Positions 8,273-16,192 of a stretch of 64,000 nucleotides of DNA are shown in pieces; the stretch's first letter is position 1, and each line of letters starts with the position of its first letter. The translations under genes and the position numbers were made by a program. Source of the DNA: Bacillota bacterium (GTDB taxonomy: Bacteria > Bacillota > Clostridia > Acetivibrionales > DTU013); the NCBI GenBank assembly GCA_023409735.1, contig JAEYRB010000054.1, positions 62,001 through 126,000 on the forward strand, in the 5' to 3' direction. The notes beneath the pieces are model-generated. The model was not told the origin of the DNA and made no database searches. It saw only the letters and a list, made by a program, of their open reading frames with translations.

Positions 8273-9061
8273 TTACCTTGACGCCAGCCTCTGTCTCATG
8301 GCTTCAAAAATCATAATACCGGCAGCAACAGATGCATTCAGAGATTCCGCACTGCCCTCCATAGGAATTTTGACAAGAAGCTCAGCTTTTTTCACTGTTT
8401 CAGGACAAATACCTTCAGCTTCACTTCCTATAACCAATGCAGTATTTCCCGACAGGTCAACATTATATATGCTTACAGCGCCTTCAAGATGTGACGCGCA
8501 TAGCTTAAAGCCACTATATAATACAGCATCAAGCGCTTGTGTGATACCTGTACAGTGATAAATAGGCAGGTGAAATATTGAACCCATCGTAGAGCGAAGC
8601 ACCTTGGGGTTATATATATCTACGCAGCCATCAGGAACTATTACCCCTGAGCATCCGGCCGCATCTGCAGTCCTAATGATAGTTCCCATATTACCAGGGT
8701 CCTTAATACCGTCAAGTATAACTAAAAGGCCTTCTGTTAGCTCTGCCTCTTCAAGTCTGTTATCCTTTATACCAATTACTGCCAGAATCCCCTGGGGAGT
8801 TTGTGTATCTGATAATTCCTGAAAAAGGCTGTCAGTCACCTGATATATGTTGCAGGACGCATTAATAAATTCATACATTCCTTCACTATTAGAAAAGGTT
8901 TCTGATACCATCAGGTATCTGATGTCATTACTGTATTTCAGTGCTTCAGAAACAAATCTCGTCCCCTCGATAAAATAAAGTCCCTTCTTTTGCCTGGAAC
9001 TTTTGTTTTTTAGCATTCTTACTTCTTTAATAAGCGGGTTCTGACTTGCGGTCAACTTAAT
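8273..9061 (-). CDS. TrmH/SpoU family RNA 2'-O-methyltransferase
   Basis: This 262-aa protein is a SPOUT-class ribose methyltransferase acting on rRNA or tRNA with SAM. An N-terminal substrate-binding domain (~1-90) is followed by the knotted domain, with motifs LDGIKDPGNMGTIIRTADAAG (split here: NMGTIIRTADA), ALVIGSEAEGI and IPMEGSAESLNASVAAGI-type sequence (SLNASVA). These are the three conserved SpoU motifs. The frame also has an ATG at 9088, but AGAGGT at the right distance points to ATG 9061. It lies downstream of the infC-rpmI-rplT operon on the same strand, separated by a terminator. The exact target nucleotide is unknown. Confidence 0.9.
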   Translation of the reverse strand: MKLTASQNPLIKEVRMLKNKSSRQKKGLYFIEGTRFVSEALKYSNDIRYLMVSETFSNSEGMYEFINASCNIYQVTDSLFQELSDTQTPQGILAVIGIKDNRLEEAELTEGLLVILDGIKDPGNMGTIIRTADAAGCSGVIVPDGCVDIYNPKVLRSTMGSIFHLPIYHCTGITQALDAVLYSGFKLCASHLEGAVSIYNVDLSGNTALVIGSEAEGICPETVKKAELLVKIPMEGSAESLNASVAAGIMIFEAMRQRLASR

Positions 9062-9189
9062 CATACGTTCTACCTCTTTATTTGCCATCCGTAATATACC
9101 CGTAGCTTTGTGTCTCCTGCTATACGATTTTTATACCCGATAACCATTGTTATTGCTGTATTATAAACGTAGCCTTATTCTTCTCTAGA

Positions 9190-9217
9190 AAACAATAAAG
9201 GGCTTATTAAGCCCTCT
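9190..9217 (-). terminator. terminator of the infC-rpmI-rplT operon
   Basis: On the minus strand, a perfect 7-bp stem AGGGCTT-aat-AAGCCCT is followed by TTATTGTTTT, about 20 nt after the rplT stop. Confidence 0.85.
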
Positions 9218-9238
9218 ATCATCAATCATTATTCTTAA

Positions 9239-9589
9239 TTATGCGTTCTTAAGACTTTCAACAAGCTTTGCAAATGCGTCTGCATCGTTTATAGCCATAT
9301 CTGCAAGTACTTTTCTGTTAAGATTAATGTCGGCTTTCTTTAAGCCATTCATAAACCTGCTGTATGACATTCCATTAAGTCTCGCTGCTGCATTGATTCT
9401 TGATATCCAAAGCTGTCTGAAATCTCTCTTTTTAGCCTTTCTATCTCTATATGCATATGACAGAGACTTCATAACTGCTTGATTTGCTATTCTAAAGAGC
9501 TTACTCTTTCCACCAAAATATCCCTTAGAAAGCTTAAGTATTTTCTTATGTCTTGCACGTCTTCTTACCGCGCCCTTAACTCTTGACAT
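9239..9589 (-). CDS. rplT: 50S ribosomal protein L20
   Basis: This 116-aa basic protein is L20, an early-binding 23S rRNA assembly protein. The family start MSRVKGAVRRRARHKK-like and the conserved GYFGGKSKLFR and RDFRQLWISRINAA segments are present. Length is normal. It is the last gene of infC-rpmI-rplT and is followed by a terminator. In Firmicutes L20 represses this operon by binding its leader, and a matching leader is present here (see 10449-10570). Confidence 0.98.
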   Translation of the reverse strand: MSRVKGAVRRRARHKKILKLSKGYFGGKSKLFRIANQAVMKSLSYAYRDRKAKKRDFRQLWISRINAAARLNGMSYSRFMNGLKKADINLNRKVLADMAINDADAFAKLVESLKNA

Positions 9590-9605
9590 TTAACCTTCCT
9601 CCTTC

Positions 9606-9803
9606 TTACTTATACGGAATAAGCATTTTAATAGTTGCTTCATTGGCAGAAGATGCATAAGCTCCAAGCCTATGGTGCTTTTTACCTTTTCTTTGCTTAG
9701 AAACAAGCCTATGGCTTCTAAAAGCATGACTCATTTTGATCTTGCCTGAGGCGGTTACTTTAAACCTTTTTTTAGATGCACTATGCGTTTTAACCTTTGG
9801 CAT
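9606..9803 (-). CDS. rpmI: 50S ribosomal protein L35
   Basis: This 65-aa very basic protein is L35, with the family pattern MPKVKTHSASKKRFKVT at the start and KQRKGKKHHRLG in the middle. It is the middle gene of infC-rpmI-rplT, 16 nt before rplT. A small hairpin (about 9832-9855, GATCCGG/CCGGGTC) lies in the 68-nt gap after infC and may mark an RNA-processing point. Confidence 0.97.
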   Translation of the reverse strand: MPKVKTHSASKKRFKVTASGKIKMSHAFRSHRLVSKQRKGKKHHRLGAYASSANEATIKMLIPYK

Positions 9804-9871
9804 TTTTTCTCCTCCTATTTGTTACTGATTGAGACCCGGATAAATTACTCCGGATCTTATTTATGAAATAC

Positions 9872-10387
9872 CTACTGTTTAGGATTTAGTATCATTATCA
9901 TACTTCTACCTTCCAGTTTGGGCTTTCTCTCCATCGTACCCACTTCTGTAACTGCTTCTGCGAACTTTGTAAGTACCTGTTCACCCAGAGATGTATAATT
10001 CATTTCTCTGCCTCTGAAACGAACGCTCACCTTTACCTTATCCCCGTCCTTGAGGAACTTATATGCGTTTTTTGCCTTTGTAGTAAAATCATGTTCTTCA
10101 ATAGTCGGCTTTATCCAGACTTCTTTGATATTAGTAATCTTTTGATTCTTTCTTGCTTCTTTTTCCTTTTTCGCAGCTTCAAAAAGATACTTACCATAAT
10201 CCATGACTTTGCATACAGGCGGTGCAGCCTGCGGCGCAATCTTAACAAGGTCCAGATTCTTGGATGTTGCAAGTTTCTGAGCATCTTGTATAGGCATTAC
10301 TCCTAACATAGAACCGTCAGAATCGATTACACGCACTTCCTTGTCCCTGATTTCCTCATTAATCATTAACTCATTTTTACTACTGAT
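9872..10387 (-). CDS. infC: translation initiation factor IF-3 with probable AUC start
   Basis: IF-3 binds the 30S subunit, blocks premature 50S joining and rejects non-standard start codons. The family core INEEIRDKEVRVIDSDG and the C-terminal domain (WIKPTIEEHDF, VKVSVRFRGREM) are clear. An ATG exists at 10366, but it has no SD. Seven codons upstream, in frame, is ATC (10385-10387), 8 nt after a perfect GGAGGT (10396-10401). That start gives a 171-aa protein beginning (I/M)SSKNELMINEEIR, close to other Clostridial IF-3 N-termini. Rare AUU/AUC starts in infC allow autoregulation in other bacteria. The start is inferred from SD position and frame. Confidence 0.93.
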   Translation of the reverse strand: MSSKNELMINEEIRDKEVRVIDSDGSMLGVMPIQDAQKLATSKNLDLVKIAPQAAPPVCKVMDYGKYLFEAAKKEKEARKNQKITNIKEVWIKPTIEEHDFTTKAKNAYKFLKDGDKVKVSVRFRGREMNYTSLGEQVLTKFAEAVTEVGTMERKPKLEGRSMIMILNPKQ

Positions 10388-10448
10388 AACAAAACACCTC
10401 CGAGTTTAAATAGAATTTCTTAGTTACTTACAGCTTATGCATACAAAA

Positions 10449-10570
10449 AGTGGATCGCAGAAGAATTGTCGATCCACTATAGTTCGGTTATAATATTACT
10501 AAACCTTTACTATTAACCTTATCAGATATATCCGTAAGGTGAGAAGCGGATGACTTCTTCTTTGTTTTTA
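10449..10570 (-). promoter_or_regulatory. L20-type leader with transcription attenuator before infC
   Basis: The untranslated region between the infC promoter and its SD is about 170 nt long. On the minus strand it ends in a perfect 9-bp hairpin (AGTGGATCG and CGATCCACT, 10449-10478) followed by TTTTTG, a classic terminator placed before the gene rather than after it. Position and form match the L20 autoregulatory leader of Firmicutes infC-rpmI-rplT operons. I infer that excess L20 favours the terminator fold. Confidence 0.8.
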
Positions 10571-10577
10571 CTGATTA

Positions 10578-10606
10578 ATGATAGCAAAAACCATCAATAC
10601 TGTCAA
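10578..10606 (-). promoter_or_regulatory. sigma-A promoter of infC-rpmI-rplT
   Basis: The minus strand carries TTGACA (10601-10606), a 17-nt spacer and TATCAT (10578-10583), close to the sigma-A consensus. Confidence 0.9.
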
Positions 10607-11019
10607 GTAAAATTTTTATTTATGCATATAAGCAGTTCAGTTTACTGAGAGACCAGTTATCTGCGAAAAAGTAGTCATTCCCTTACCTGTTCATTTATGA
10701 TAATTTGGTGATAATTCATCATTAAAATCTCATTCTCTTAGCTTATTATCATAGTCTCCAACAATGAACATAAAGAGTTGGTTCTCCTGTGTTTTCACTT
10801 GAAAGTACGGAACATCTTCCCTCCATCCTCTAATAGCATTAATGCTTCTTCTGAGACCAATATATCTCACCTATAGAGCCGCTCTAACCGCAGAAAATGT
10901 TGTTTGCCATGCTTTCTAATACATGCTATGCTATATTCAACAAAATATTGAAAATAATACTTTAGGGCATTATTTCTTCGTTGAATATTAGTTTTTTTAA
11001 TAGATAGGAGTTGTTTCAG
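10607..11019. other. gene-free gap between infC promoter and rqcH
   Basis: No convincing ORF is present. The only structure seen is a 9-bp inverted repeat ATATTCAAC (10933-10941) / GTTGAATAT (10980-10988) with a nested inner stem, followed by TAGTTTTTTT just before the rqcH SD. Confidence 0.6.
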
Positions 11020-12795
11020 TTGCCTTTTGATGGAATAGTAACTAAAAGTATAGTAGATGAGCTTACAGAAAAGCTGGCAAGCGGCAGAATCGAAAAGGTT
11101 TTGCAGCCGGAAGCGGATGAAATCGTACTACTGGTAAGAGCCTGGAATACAAATCATAAGCTTGTGCTCAGTGCCAGTCCGAGTTATCCCAGAATTCATA
11201 TTACAAGTGCTGTTAAAGAGAATCCTGCCGTCCCTCCTGTATTCTGCATGTTGTTGAGAAAACATCTAACAGGAGGAAGAATACTCTCCTTTGAATTCAA
11301 TGATTACGAACGTATAATCGGCATCGTGGTCGAAGCGGTAAACGAGCTCGGGGATATATCTGAAAAAAAGCTTGTTATAGAAATAATGGGGCGCTACAGC
11401 AATATAATTCTTCTAAACAGTGAAAATAAGATAATAGATTCAATAAAGCATGTAGATTCAGACGTAAGCAGTGTACGCGAGGTAATGCCTGCAAGACCTT
11501 ATGTACTTCCACCGGCACAGGACAAGATCTCTCCTGACAGGCTTGTAGTTGAAGCCTTACTGGAAAAGCTTGCCTTATCAAACCAGGCTGTAGATAAATT
11601 TTTGCTGGAGAATATAAAGGGGTTCAGCCCTCTTCTTTGCAGAGAGGTTTGTAACCGGGCAGGAATCACTGCCAGAACTTCTGCAGCATCGCTTGATGGC
11701 AACAGCATGACGCGGCTTTGCACAGCTCTTAAGGAAATACTTATTGAGATAAAGGAAAGCGCCTATTCCCCATGCGTCATATTTGAAGATGCCGATTTGC
11801 TCAAGCCCATCGATTTTCATTGCCTTGACATTAAGCAATACGCAAACCTATTATCACTGCCGTCGATAAGCGAAGTCCTGGACACCTTCTATGCTTCTCG
11901 TGACAATGCTGAGCGCCTCAAGCAAAAAAAGTCTGATTTATACAAAGTACTGCACACATCAATGGAACGCTGCGCAAAAAAGCTTGCCATACAGCAGGAT
12001 ACACTTCGAGATGTTGCTGACAGAGAAAAACTCAAGCTGTATGGTGAGCTGATTACCGCCAACATGTATGCTATTCCACGCAATACTGACAGTGTGAGAC
12101 TTTTGAACTACTATTCTGAAGACGATAGCTCAATAGATGTCCCTTTGGACCCAAATCTGCTTCCTTCAGAAAATGCCCAGCGTTATTTCAGGAAATATGC
12201 CAAGGCAAAGAGTACATATGCCTATACCACACGCCAGCTAAAGGATTCTCAGAATGAAATGGAATACCTTGAAAGTGTTCTGCAGCTGCTGGACAACTGT
12301 ACTGCGCTTAAGGAAATGGATGAGGTTCGACAGGAGCTTACCGAACAGGGCTATATGATCCTAAAAAAGAAGAGTCAAAAAAGCGGCAAGCGTCCGGGCT
12401 TAAAAAAGGATACCATCACACCCCCACTTCATTTCAGGTCCTCTGACGGATTTGATATTTATGTTGGGAAGAATAATAAGCAGAATGATTATCTGACCTT
12501 AAAATTTTCACAGTCAAATGACTTGTGGCTTCACACAAAGGATATTCCGGGCTCACATGTAATTATAAAGAGAAATGGTCAAAATATTCCTGAAAGCTCT
12601 ATTGAAGAGGCCGCATGTCTTGCTGCATGGCACAGTAAGGCAAGTATGTCTTCCAACGTTGCTGTGGATTATACTGCCGTTAAAAATGTAAGCAAGCCAT
12701 CAGGTGCTAAGCCCGGGATGGTCATATATGTAAACTATAAAACAGCCATAGTCACCCCGGACAGAGCCTTGGTAGATAAGCTGATCGTGAAGTAA
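11020..12795 (+). CDS. rqcH: ribosome quality control protein RqcH (NFACT/FbpA family)
   Basis: This 591-aa NFACT protein binds stalled 50S subunits carrying peptidyl-tRNA and adds C-terminal alanine tails that mark the chain for degradation. The order is NFACT-N (MPFDGIVTKSIVDEL start, to ~residue 200), a helix-hairpin-helix and long coiled coil (~270-430), and NFACT-R (from ~460; YVGKNNKQND, DLWLHTKDIPGSHVII). The frame opens with TTG at 11011, but GGAG (11007-11010) touches that codon, while TTG 11020 lies 9 nt away and gives the usual MPFDGIV start. It is monocistronic. Older annotation calls such proteins fibronectin-binding. Confidence 0.93.
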   Translation: MPFDGIVTKSIVDELTEKLASGRIEKVLQPEADEIVLLVRAWNTNHKLVLSASPSYPRIHITSAVKENPAVPPVFCMLLRKHLTGGRILSFEFNDYERIIGIVVEAVNELGDISEKKLVIEIMGRYSNIILLNSENKIIDSIKHVDSDVSSVREVMPARPYVLPPAQDKISPDRLVVEALLEKLALSNQAVDKFLLENIKGFSPLLCREVCNRAGITARTSAASLDGNSMTRLCTALKEILIEIKESAYSPCVIFEDADLLKPIDFHCLDIKQYANLLSLPSISEVLDTFYASRDNAERLKQKKSDLYKVLHTSMERCAKKLAIQQDTLRDVADREKLKLYGELITANMYAIPRNTDSVRLLNYYSEDDSSIDVPLDPNLLPSENAQRYFRKYAKAKSTYAYTTRQLKDSQNEMEYLESVLQLLDNCTALKEMDEVRQELTEQGYMILKKKSQKSGKRPGLKKDTITPPLHFRSSDGFDIYVGKNNKQNDYLTLKFSQSNDLWLHTKDIPGSHVIIKRNGQNIPESSIEEAACLAAWHSKASMSSNVAVDYTAVKNVSKPSGAKPGMVIYVNYKTAIVTPDRALVDKLIVK

Positions 12796-12808
12796 AGGTT
12801 CTATTTAC

Positions 12809-12933
12809 GTCGTCTGAGTGACGCCTTTTCGCAGATTTTGGGCGGTCAAACAGGTTGCATGGGCGAGCAGTAAGTATGTTGAGTGCGACAGCACGAATTA
12901 CTTCTACAACATACAAAAAGCAAAGCAGACGAC
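12809..12933. ncRNA. candidate structured RNA or MITE-like element
   Basis: The gap after rqcH holds several nested complementary segments. GTCGTCTG (12809-12816) pairs with CAGACGAC (12926-12933). GACGCC (12820-12825) pairs with GGCGGTC (12841-12847) with one bulge. GTATGTTG (12874-12881) pairs with CAACATAC (12907-12914), enclosing GTGC-gaca-GCAC (12883-12894). The segment is richer in GC than the flanks. I do not recognise a known riboswitch or RNA class, and the strand is undecided. No clear target-site duplication is seen. Confidence 0.45.
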
Positions 12934-13042
12934 CAGCCATCGGTACATTGATATTTGTTCAAAATTGATATAATATATATGAAAACTGTAGTCAAAGCTT
13001 TACGTGCACAATACGATAATATATGAAACTGGAGTGATATTG

Positions 13043-14224
13043 ATGATTTCTGAAAAAATTGCCTCTGATCTTAGCAGATCTTCTTGGGTAAGAGCTATGT
13101 TTGAAGAGGGTGAAAAATTACGTAAAAAGTTTGGCGCCGAAAACGTATATGACTTTTCTCTGGGAAACCCTGATATAGAGCCGCCGGAGCTGGTAAAGCA
13201 GACTTTGAGGGACGAAGTACTCGCCGACACTCCCAAGATGCACGGCTATATGAGTAACGCAGGATACCCCAATGTAAGAGCTGCTATTGCTGAGAAGCTC
13301 AAGGCTGAGAGTGGTGTTCCTGTAGAGGGTCAGCATGTAATAATGGAGGTAGGCGCAGGCGGAGCACTTAATGTCGTACTGAAAACGATTTTGAATCCCA
13401 GTGAAGAGGTCGTTGTATTTGCACCTTATTTTGGTGAATACCTTTTCTATATAGGTAACCATGGTGGAAAGGCCGTTATAGCTGATACTGACCATGCTAC
13501 CTTCCAGCCGGATCCTGAAGTTTTATATAATGTAATTACGCCTAAAACTAAAGCTGTGCTTATAAATACTCCTAATAATCCAACAGGTGTTGTATACAGC
13601 CGCGCAACTCTGCAGAAGCTCAGTGATGTTATAGTAAAGAGAGAAAAGGAATTTGGTACTGAAATTTGCGTAATATCTGATGAACCATATAAAAAAATAG
13701 TCTATGACGGTGTTGAGGTACCTTCTATTTTTACAATATTCAAGCGTTCGATCATGGTAAACTCCTTCAGCAAATCCTTATCACTTCCAGGTGAGCGTAT
13801 TGGCTATATTGCTATAAATCCATTAATGGAAGATACAACACTGCTTATGGATGGCCTGATATTTTCCACAAGAACATTGGGATTTGTAAACGCACCTGCC
13901 TTGTTCCAAAGGATACTGCCCAAGTCTATTAATGCAGCTGTTGATGCCGGAGCCTACGGAAAAAGGCGTGACATGCTATATGAAATAATCTCAAATGCAG
14001 GGTTTAAATGTCTGAAGCCTCAAGGCGCCTTCTATCTGTTCCCTCAGGCTCCAATCAAGGATGATGTAGAATTCTGTAAGGCCGCAGTTAAATACAATCT
14101 TGTAATAGTACCAGGCAAGGGCTTTGGTTGCCCAGGCTATTTCAGGCTGGCATACTGTGTCAGCGAACAAACAATATTAAATTCTAAAGGTGCTTTTGAA
14201 GCTCTTATGAAGGAATATAAATAG
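13043..14224 (+). CDS. pyridoxal phosphate-dependent aminotransferase (class I/II)
   Basis: This 393-aa enzyme is a fold-type I aminotransferase of the aspartate aminotransferase class. Visible marks are SLGNPDIEPP near the N-terminus, NTPNNPTGVVY (the NNPTG signature), SDEPY with the Asp that binds the PLP ring nitrogen, and NSFSKSLSLPGERIGY holding the PLP lysine. A conserved Arg near the C-terminus (GYFRLAYC) would bind the carboxylate. ATG 13043 is preferred over 13004 because GGAG lies 8 nt ahead. No biosynthetic neighbours define the substrate; the rest of the region does not help. Confidence 0.9.
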   Translation: MISEKIASDLSRSSWVRAMFEEGEKLRKKFGAENVYDFSLGNPDIEPPELVKQTLRDEVLADTPKMHGYMSNAGYPNVRAAIAEKLKAESGVPVEGQHVIMEVGAGGALNVVLKTILNPSEEVVVFAPYFGEYLFYIGNHGGKAVIADTDHATFQPDPEVLYNVITPKTKAVLINTPNNPTGVVYSRATLQKLSDVIVKREKEFGTEICVISDEPYKKIVYDGVEVPSIFTIFKRSIMVNSFSKSLSLPGERIGYIAINPLMEDTTLLMDGLIFSTRTLGFVNAPALFQRILPKSINAAVDAGAYGKRRDMLYEIISNAGFKCLKPQGAFYLFPQAPIKDDVEFCKAAVKYNLVIVPGKGFGCPGYFRLAYCVSEQTILNSKGAFEALMKEYK

Positions 14225-14267
14225 GCAGTAGTTTTAATCAATTTTTACATCAAGCATAACAAATGAA

Positions 14268-14312
14268 TAAAACCGCGGGCAGTGAAAATAAAAGCTGTCA
14301 GCGGTTCATTTA
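14268..14312. terminator. bidirectional hairpin between aminotransferase and VOC genes
   Basis: AACCGC (14271-14276) and GCGGTT (14301-14306), with partial pairing inside and A/T runs on both sides, lie between convergent genes. Confidence 0.55.
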
Positions 14313-14319
14313 TTTTATC

Positions 14320-14718
14320 TCATAGGTCTTTACTTACAGCAATAACATTCCCCTGCGTGTCTGTGACATATCTTCCCTTCGACATATCCAAAATCACATA
14401 TTCATTTTCCCATTTATCTTGTATTACAGCACACTTTCCAATTGGAATATCAAATGGTCCATATATAAGCCTTCCGCCGGAATTTACAATTTTGCTGATT
14501 GAATCAACTACTGACTCTACCTTAAAATCAACATTCATTCTCTTTCTCTCTGTTTGTAAAACTATTTCAGCTATATCGTTTCCCATACTTAAACCAACTG
14601 ATGCTTCAGCTCGCCATAGTAGTTTAAGCCCTAAGCAGTCACAGTAGTACTTAATGCCATCATCCAGATCAGAGACATACAATTCAATACAATCAACATT
14701 CTTAAATAATTCCGACAT
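14320..14718 (-). CDS. VOC family (glyoxalase/bleomycin resistance-like) protein
   Basis: This 132-aa protein has the paired beta-alpha-beta-beta-beta units of the vicinal oxygen chelate fold (start CIELYVSDLDDGIKYYCDCLG, second module VDFKVESVVDSISKIVNSGG). Such proteins are metal-dependent lyases, dioxygenases or binding proteins, and the substrate is unknown. ATG 14718 is chosen because AAGGAG lies 8 nt upstream; the ATG at 14739 has no SD. A terminator-like hairpin (14743-14760) ends ~15 nt before the SD, so expression may depend on readthrough from the thiN operon or on attenuation. Confidence 0.8.
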   Translation of the reverse strand: MSELFKNVDCIELYVSDLDDGIKYYCDCLGLKLLWRAEASVGLSMGNDIAEIVLQTERKRMNVDFKVESVVDSISKIVNSGGRLIYGPFDIPIGKCAVIQDKWENEYVILDMSKGRYVTDTQGNVIAVSKDL

Positions 14719-14742
14719 GATACCATACTCCTTAAACAAAAA

Positions 14743-14760
14743 AGATTGTTAATACAATCT
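14743..14760 (-). terminator. terminator-like hairpin between thiN and VOC gene
   Basis: On the minus strand AGATTG-tattaa-CAATCT is followed by TTTTTTG. It probably ends the priA-thiN operon, but stands just ahead of the VOC gene SD on the same strand. Confidence 0.7.
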
Positions 14761-14892
14761 CTTTATTTGGGCATTTGCGAAATTCCATTTTTGAAGTCAC
14801 GCAGCACGATATATTGCAGATACGCAAGTAGCAAGTAATCATATGTGGTACTGCTAAATTATTAAAGGTTACATCGTAAATGCCTTTACATA

Positions 14893-15528
14893 CTAATCTC
14901 TCGACTTAATTACCAGAAGATAACCCTTCTTAACTGTTATCTGTGCAGTGTCTTTTAGTATTTTGTTGCTGACTCCCCACGAAGAGCCTACCTCCAATGT
15001 CGCATTGTTAAGCGGATAATAAAAACCACTTATGGTTACTCCTTCGGCTTTTCCGGCCAAAGGGAGCAGTGATACAAAAATATTATCCTCTTTTTTAAGC
15101 TCATAACTATCCTTTATAACGATTACTTCATTATGTTCATCAGCAATTACGGCATTTATACCATTGTCAAGAAGCTTTTTCAGCATGAATATGTTGGATG
15201 CGGAATGATCCAGCCTCGTACCGATCGCCCCTATAAAAGCCAGCCTTGTGCAGCCTCTCCTCACTGCTATTTCAGCTGCAAGCTCGCTGTCAGTCATATC
15301 CTTCTCGGCAGGATACTTTATTGTTTCCACACTGAGCTTAGAATAATACTCCAAATCCTCTGAGCTTATTGAATCATAGTCTCCAACAAGCAGATCCGGT
15401 TTCACCTTAAAGGCTTTGCAGTGCCTTGCCCCACTATCAACAGAAATGATCATATCTGCATTGTGCAGGTATTTTCCCATATACCCGTAATCCCGGATAC
15501 TACCTCCACAGATAACAACTCCGATCAT
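14893..15528 (-). CDS. thiN: thiamine pyrophosphokinase
   Basis: This 211-aa enzyme transfers pyrophosphate from ATP to thiamine to make thiamine diphosphate. The catalytic N-domain has SVDSGARHCKAF and LVGDYDSIS (metal-binding Asp residues), then YPAEKDMTDSELA and GAIGTRLDHS, all conserved in the family. The C-terminal domain is beta-rich and binds thiamine. It is the last gene of the long priA operon and overlaps rpe by 4 bp, the same order as in Bacillus (rsgA-rpe-thiN). No spoVM-like gene was found after it. Confidence 0.95.
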   Translation of the reverse strand: MIGVVICGGSIRDYGYMGKYLHNADMIISVDSGARHCKAFKVKPDLLVGDYDSISSEDLEYYSKLSVETIKYPAEKDMTDSELAAEIAVRRGCTRLAFIGAIGTRLDHSASNIFMLKKLLDNGINAVIADEHNEVIVIKDSYELKKEDNIFVSLLPLAGKAEGVTISGFYYPLNNATLEVGSSWGVSNKILKDTAQITVKKGYLLVIKSRD

Positions 15529-16190
15529 ATCATCCCACCATAAGACTTTTGCCTGAGACTCGTAATTATCTTTACAGTATCCGGAGCTTTATATACTGTC
15601 GAGCCTGCTACAATAACATTAGCACCGGCTTCTGTAACAGTATAAATGTTCTCTTCAGTTATACCACCATCAACCTCGATATCTAGCTTCAAATTTTTCT
15701 TTATTGCCATATTCCTCAGTGCTCTAATCTTATCTGTCATATCCTCGATATAATTTTGTCCTCCCAGTCCGGGATTTACTGTCATAAGCAGTACCATGTC
15801 CACCTCTTCAAGGACCCATTCCAGAGTGCTTAGTGGTGTTGATGGATTTAGCACCACAGCCGCTCTGGCACCTGCTCTCTTAATCATCTGGATTTCACGG
15901 TTCACATGCGGAGTACTTTCCACATGGAATGAAATTATATCTGCACCGGCCTCTGCAAATTTCTCAATATGTATCTCAGGGTTACTGATCATCAGATGAA
16001 CGTCTAGCGGCAGTTTTGTTGCTTTACGCAAGCACCTTACTATATCAGGCCCGAAACTTAAGTTATCAACAAAATGTCCATCCATAACATCGATATGAAT
16101 GTAGTCGGCACCTGCCTTCTCTACCTTTTCGATTTCTTTACCAAGGTGCAAATAATCTGCAGCTAAAATCGATGGGGCAATTTTTATCAT
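15525..16190 (-). CDS. rpe: ribulose-phosphate 3-epimerase
   Basis: This 221-aa TIM-barrel enzyme interconverts ribulose 5-phosphate and xylulose 5-phosphate in the pentose phosphate pathway. The signature is clear: SILAADYLHLG at the start (active Ser), HIDVMDGHFVDNLSFGP with the metal-binding His and catalytic Asp, MTVNPGLGGQNY, and EVDGGI with the second Asp. Length is normal. It follows rsgA by 2 nt and overlaps thiN by 4 bp. Confidence 0.97.
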   Translation of the reverse strand: MIKIAPSILAADYLHLGKEIEKVEKAGADYIHIDVMDGHFVDNLSFGPDIVRCLRKATKLPLDVHLMISNPEIHIEKFAEAGADIISFHVESTPHVNREIQMIKRAGARAAVVLNPSTPLSTLEWVLEEVDMVLLMTVNPGLGGQNYIEDMTDKIRALRNMAIKKNLKLDIEVDGGITEENIYTVTEAGANVIVAGSTVYKAPDTVKIITSLRQKSYGGMI

Positions 16191-16192
16191 TT

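Noticed and set aside
14761..14892. spoVM-like small gene after thiN, as in Bacillus
   Set aside because: No short frame with an SD or a SpoVM-like amphipathic helix is present.
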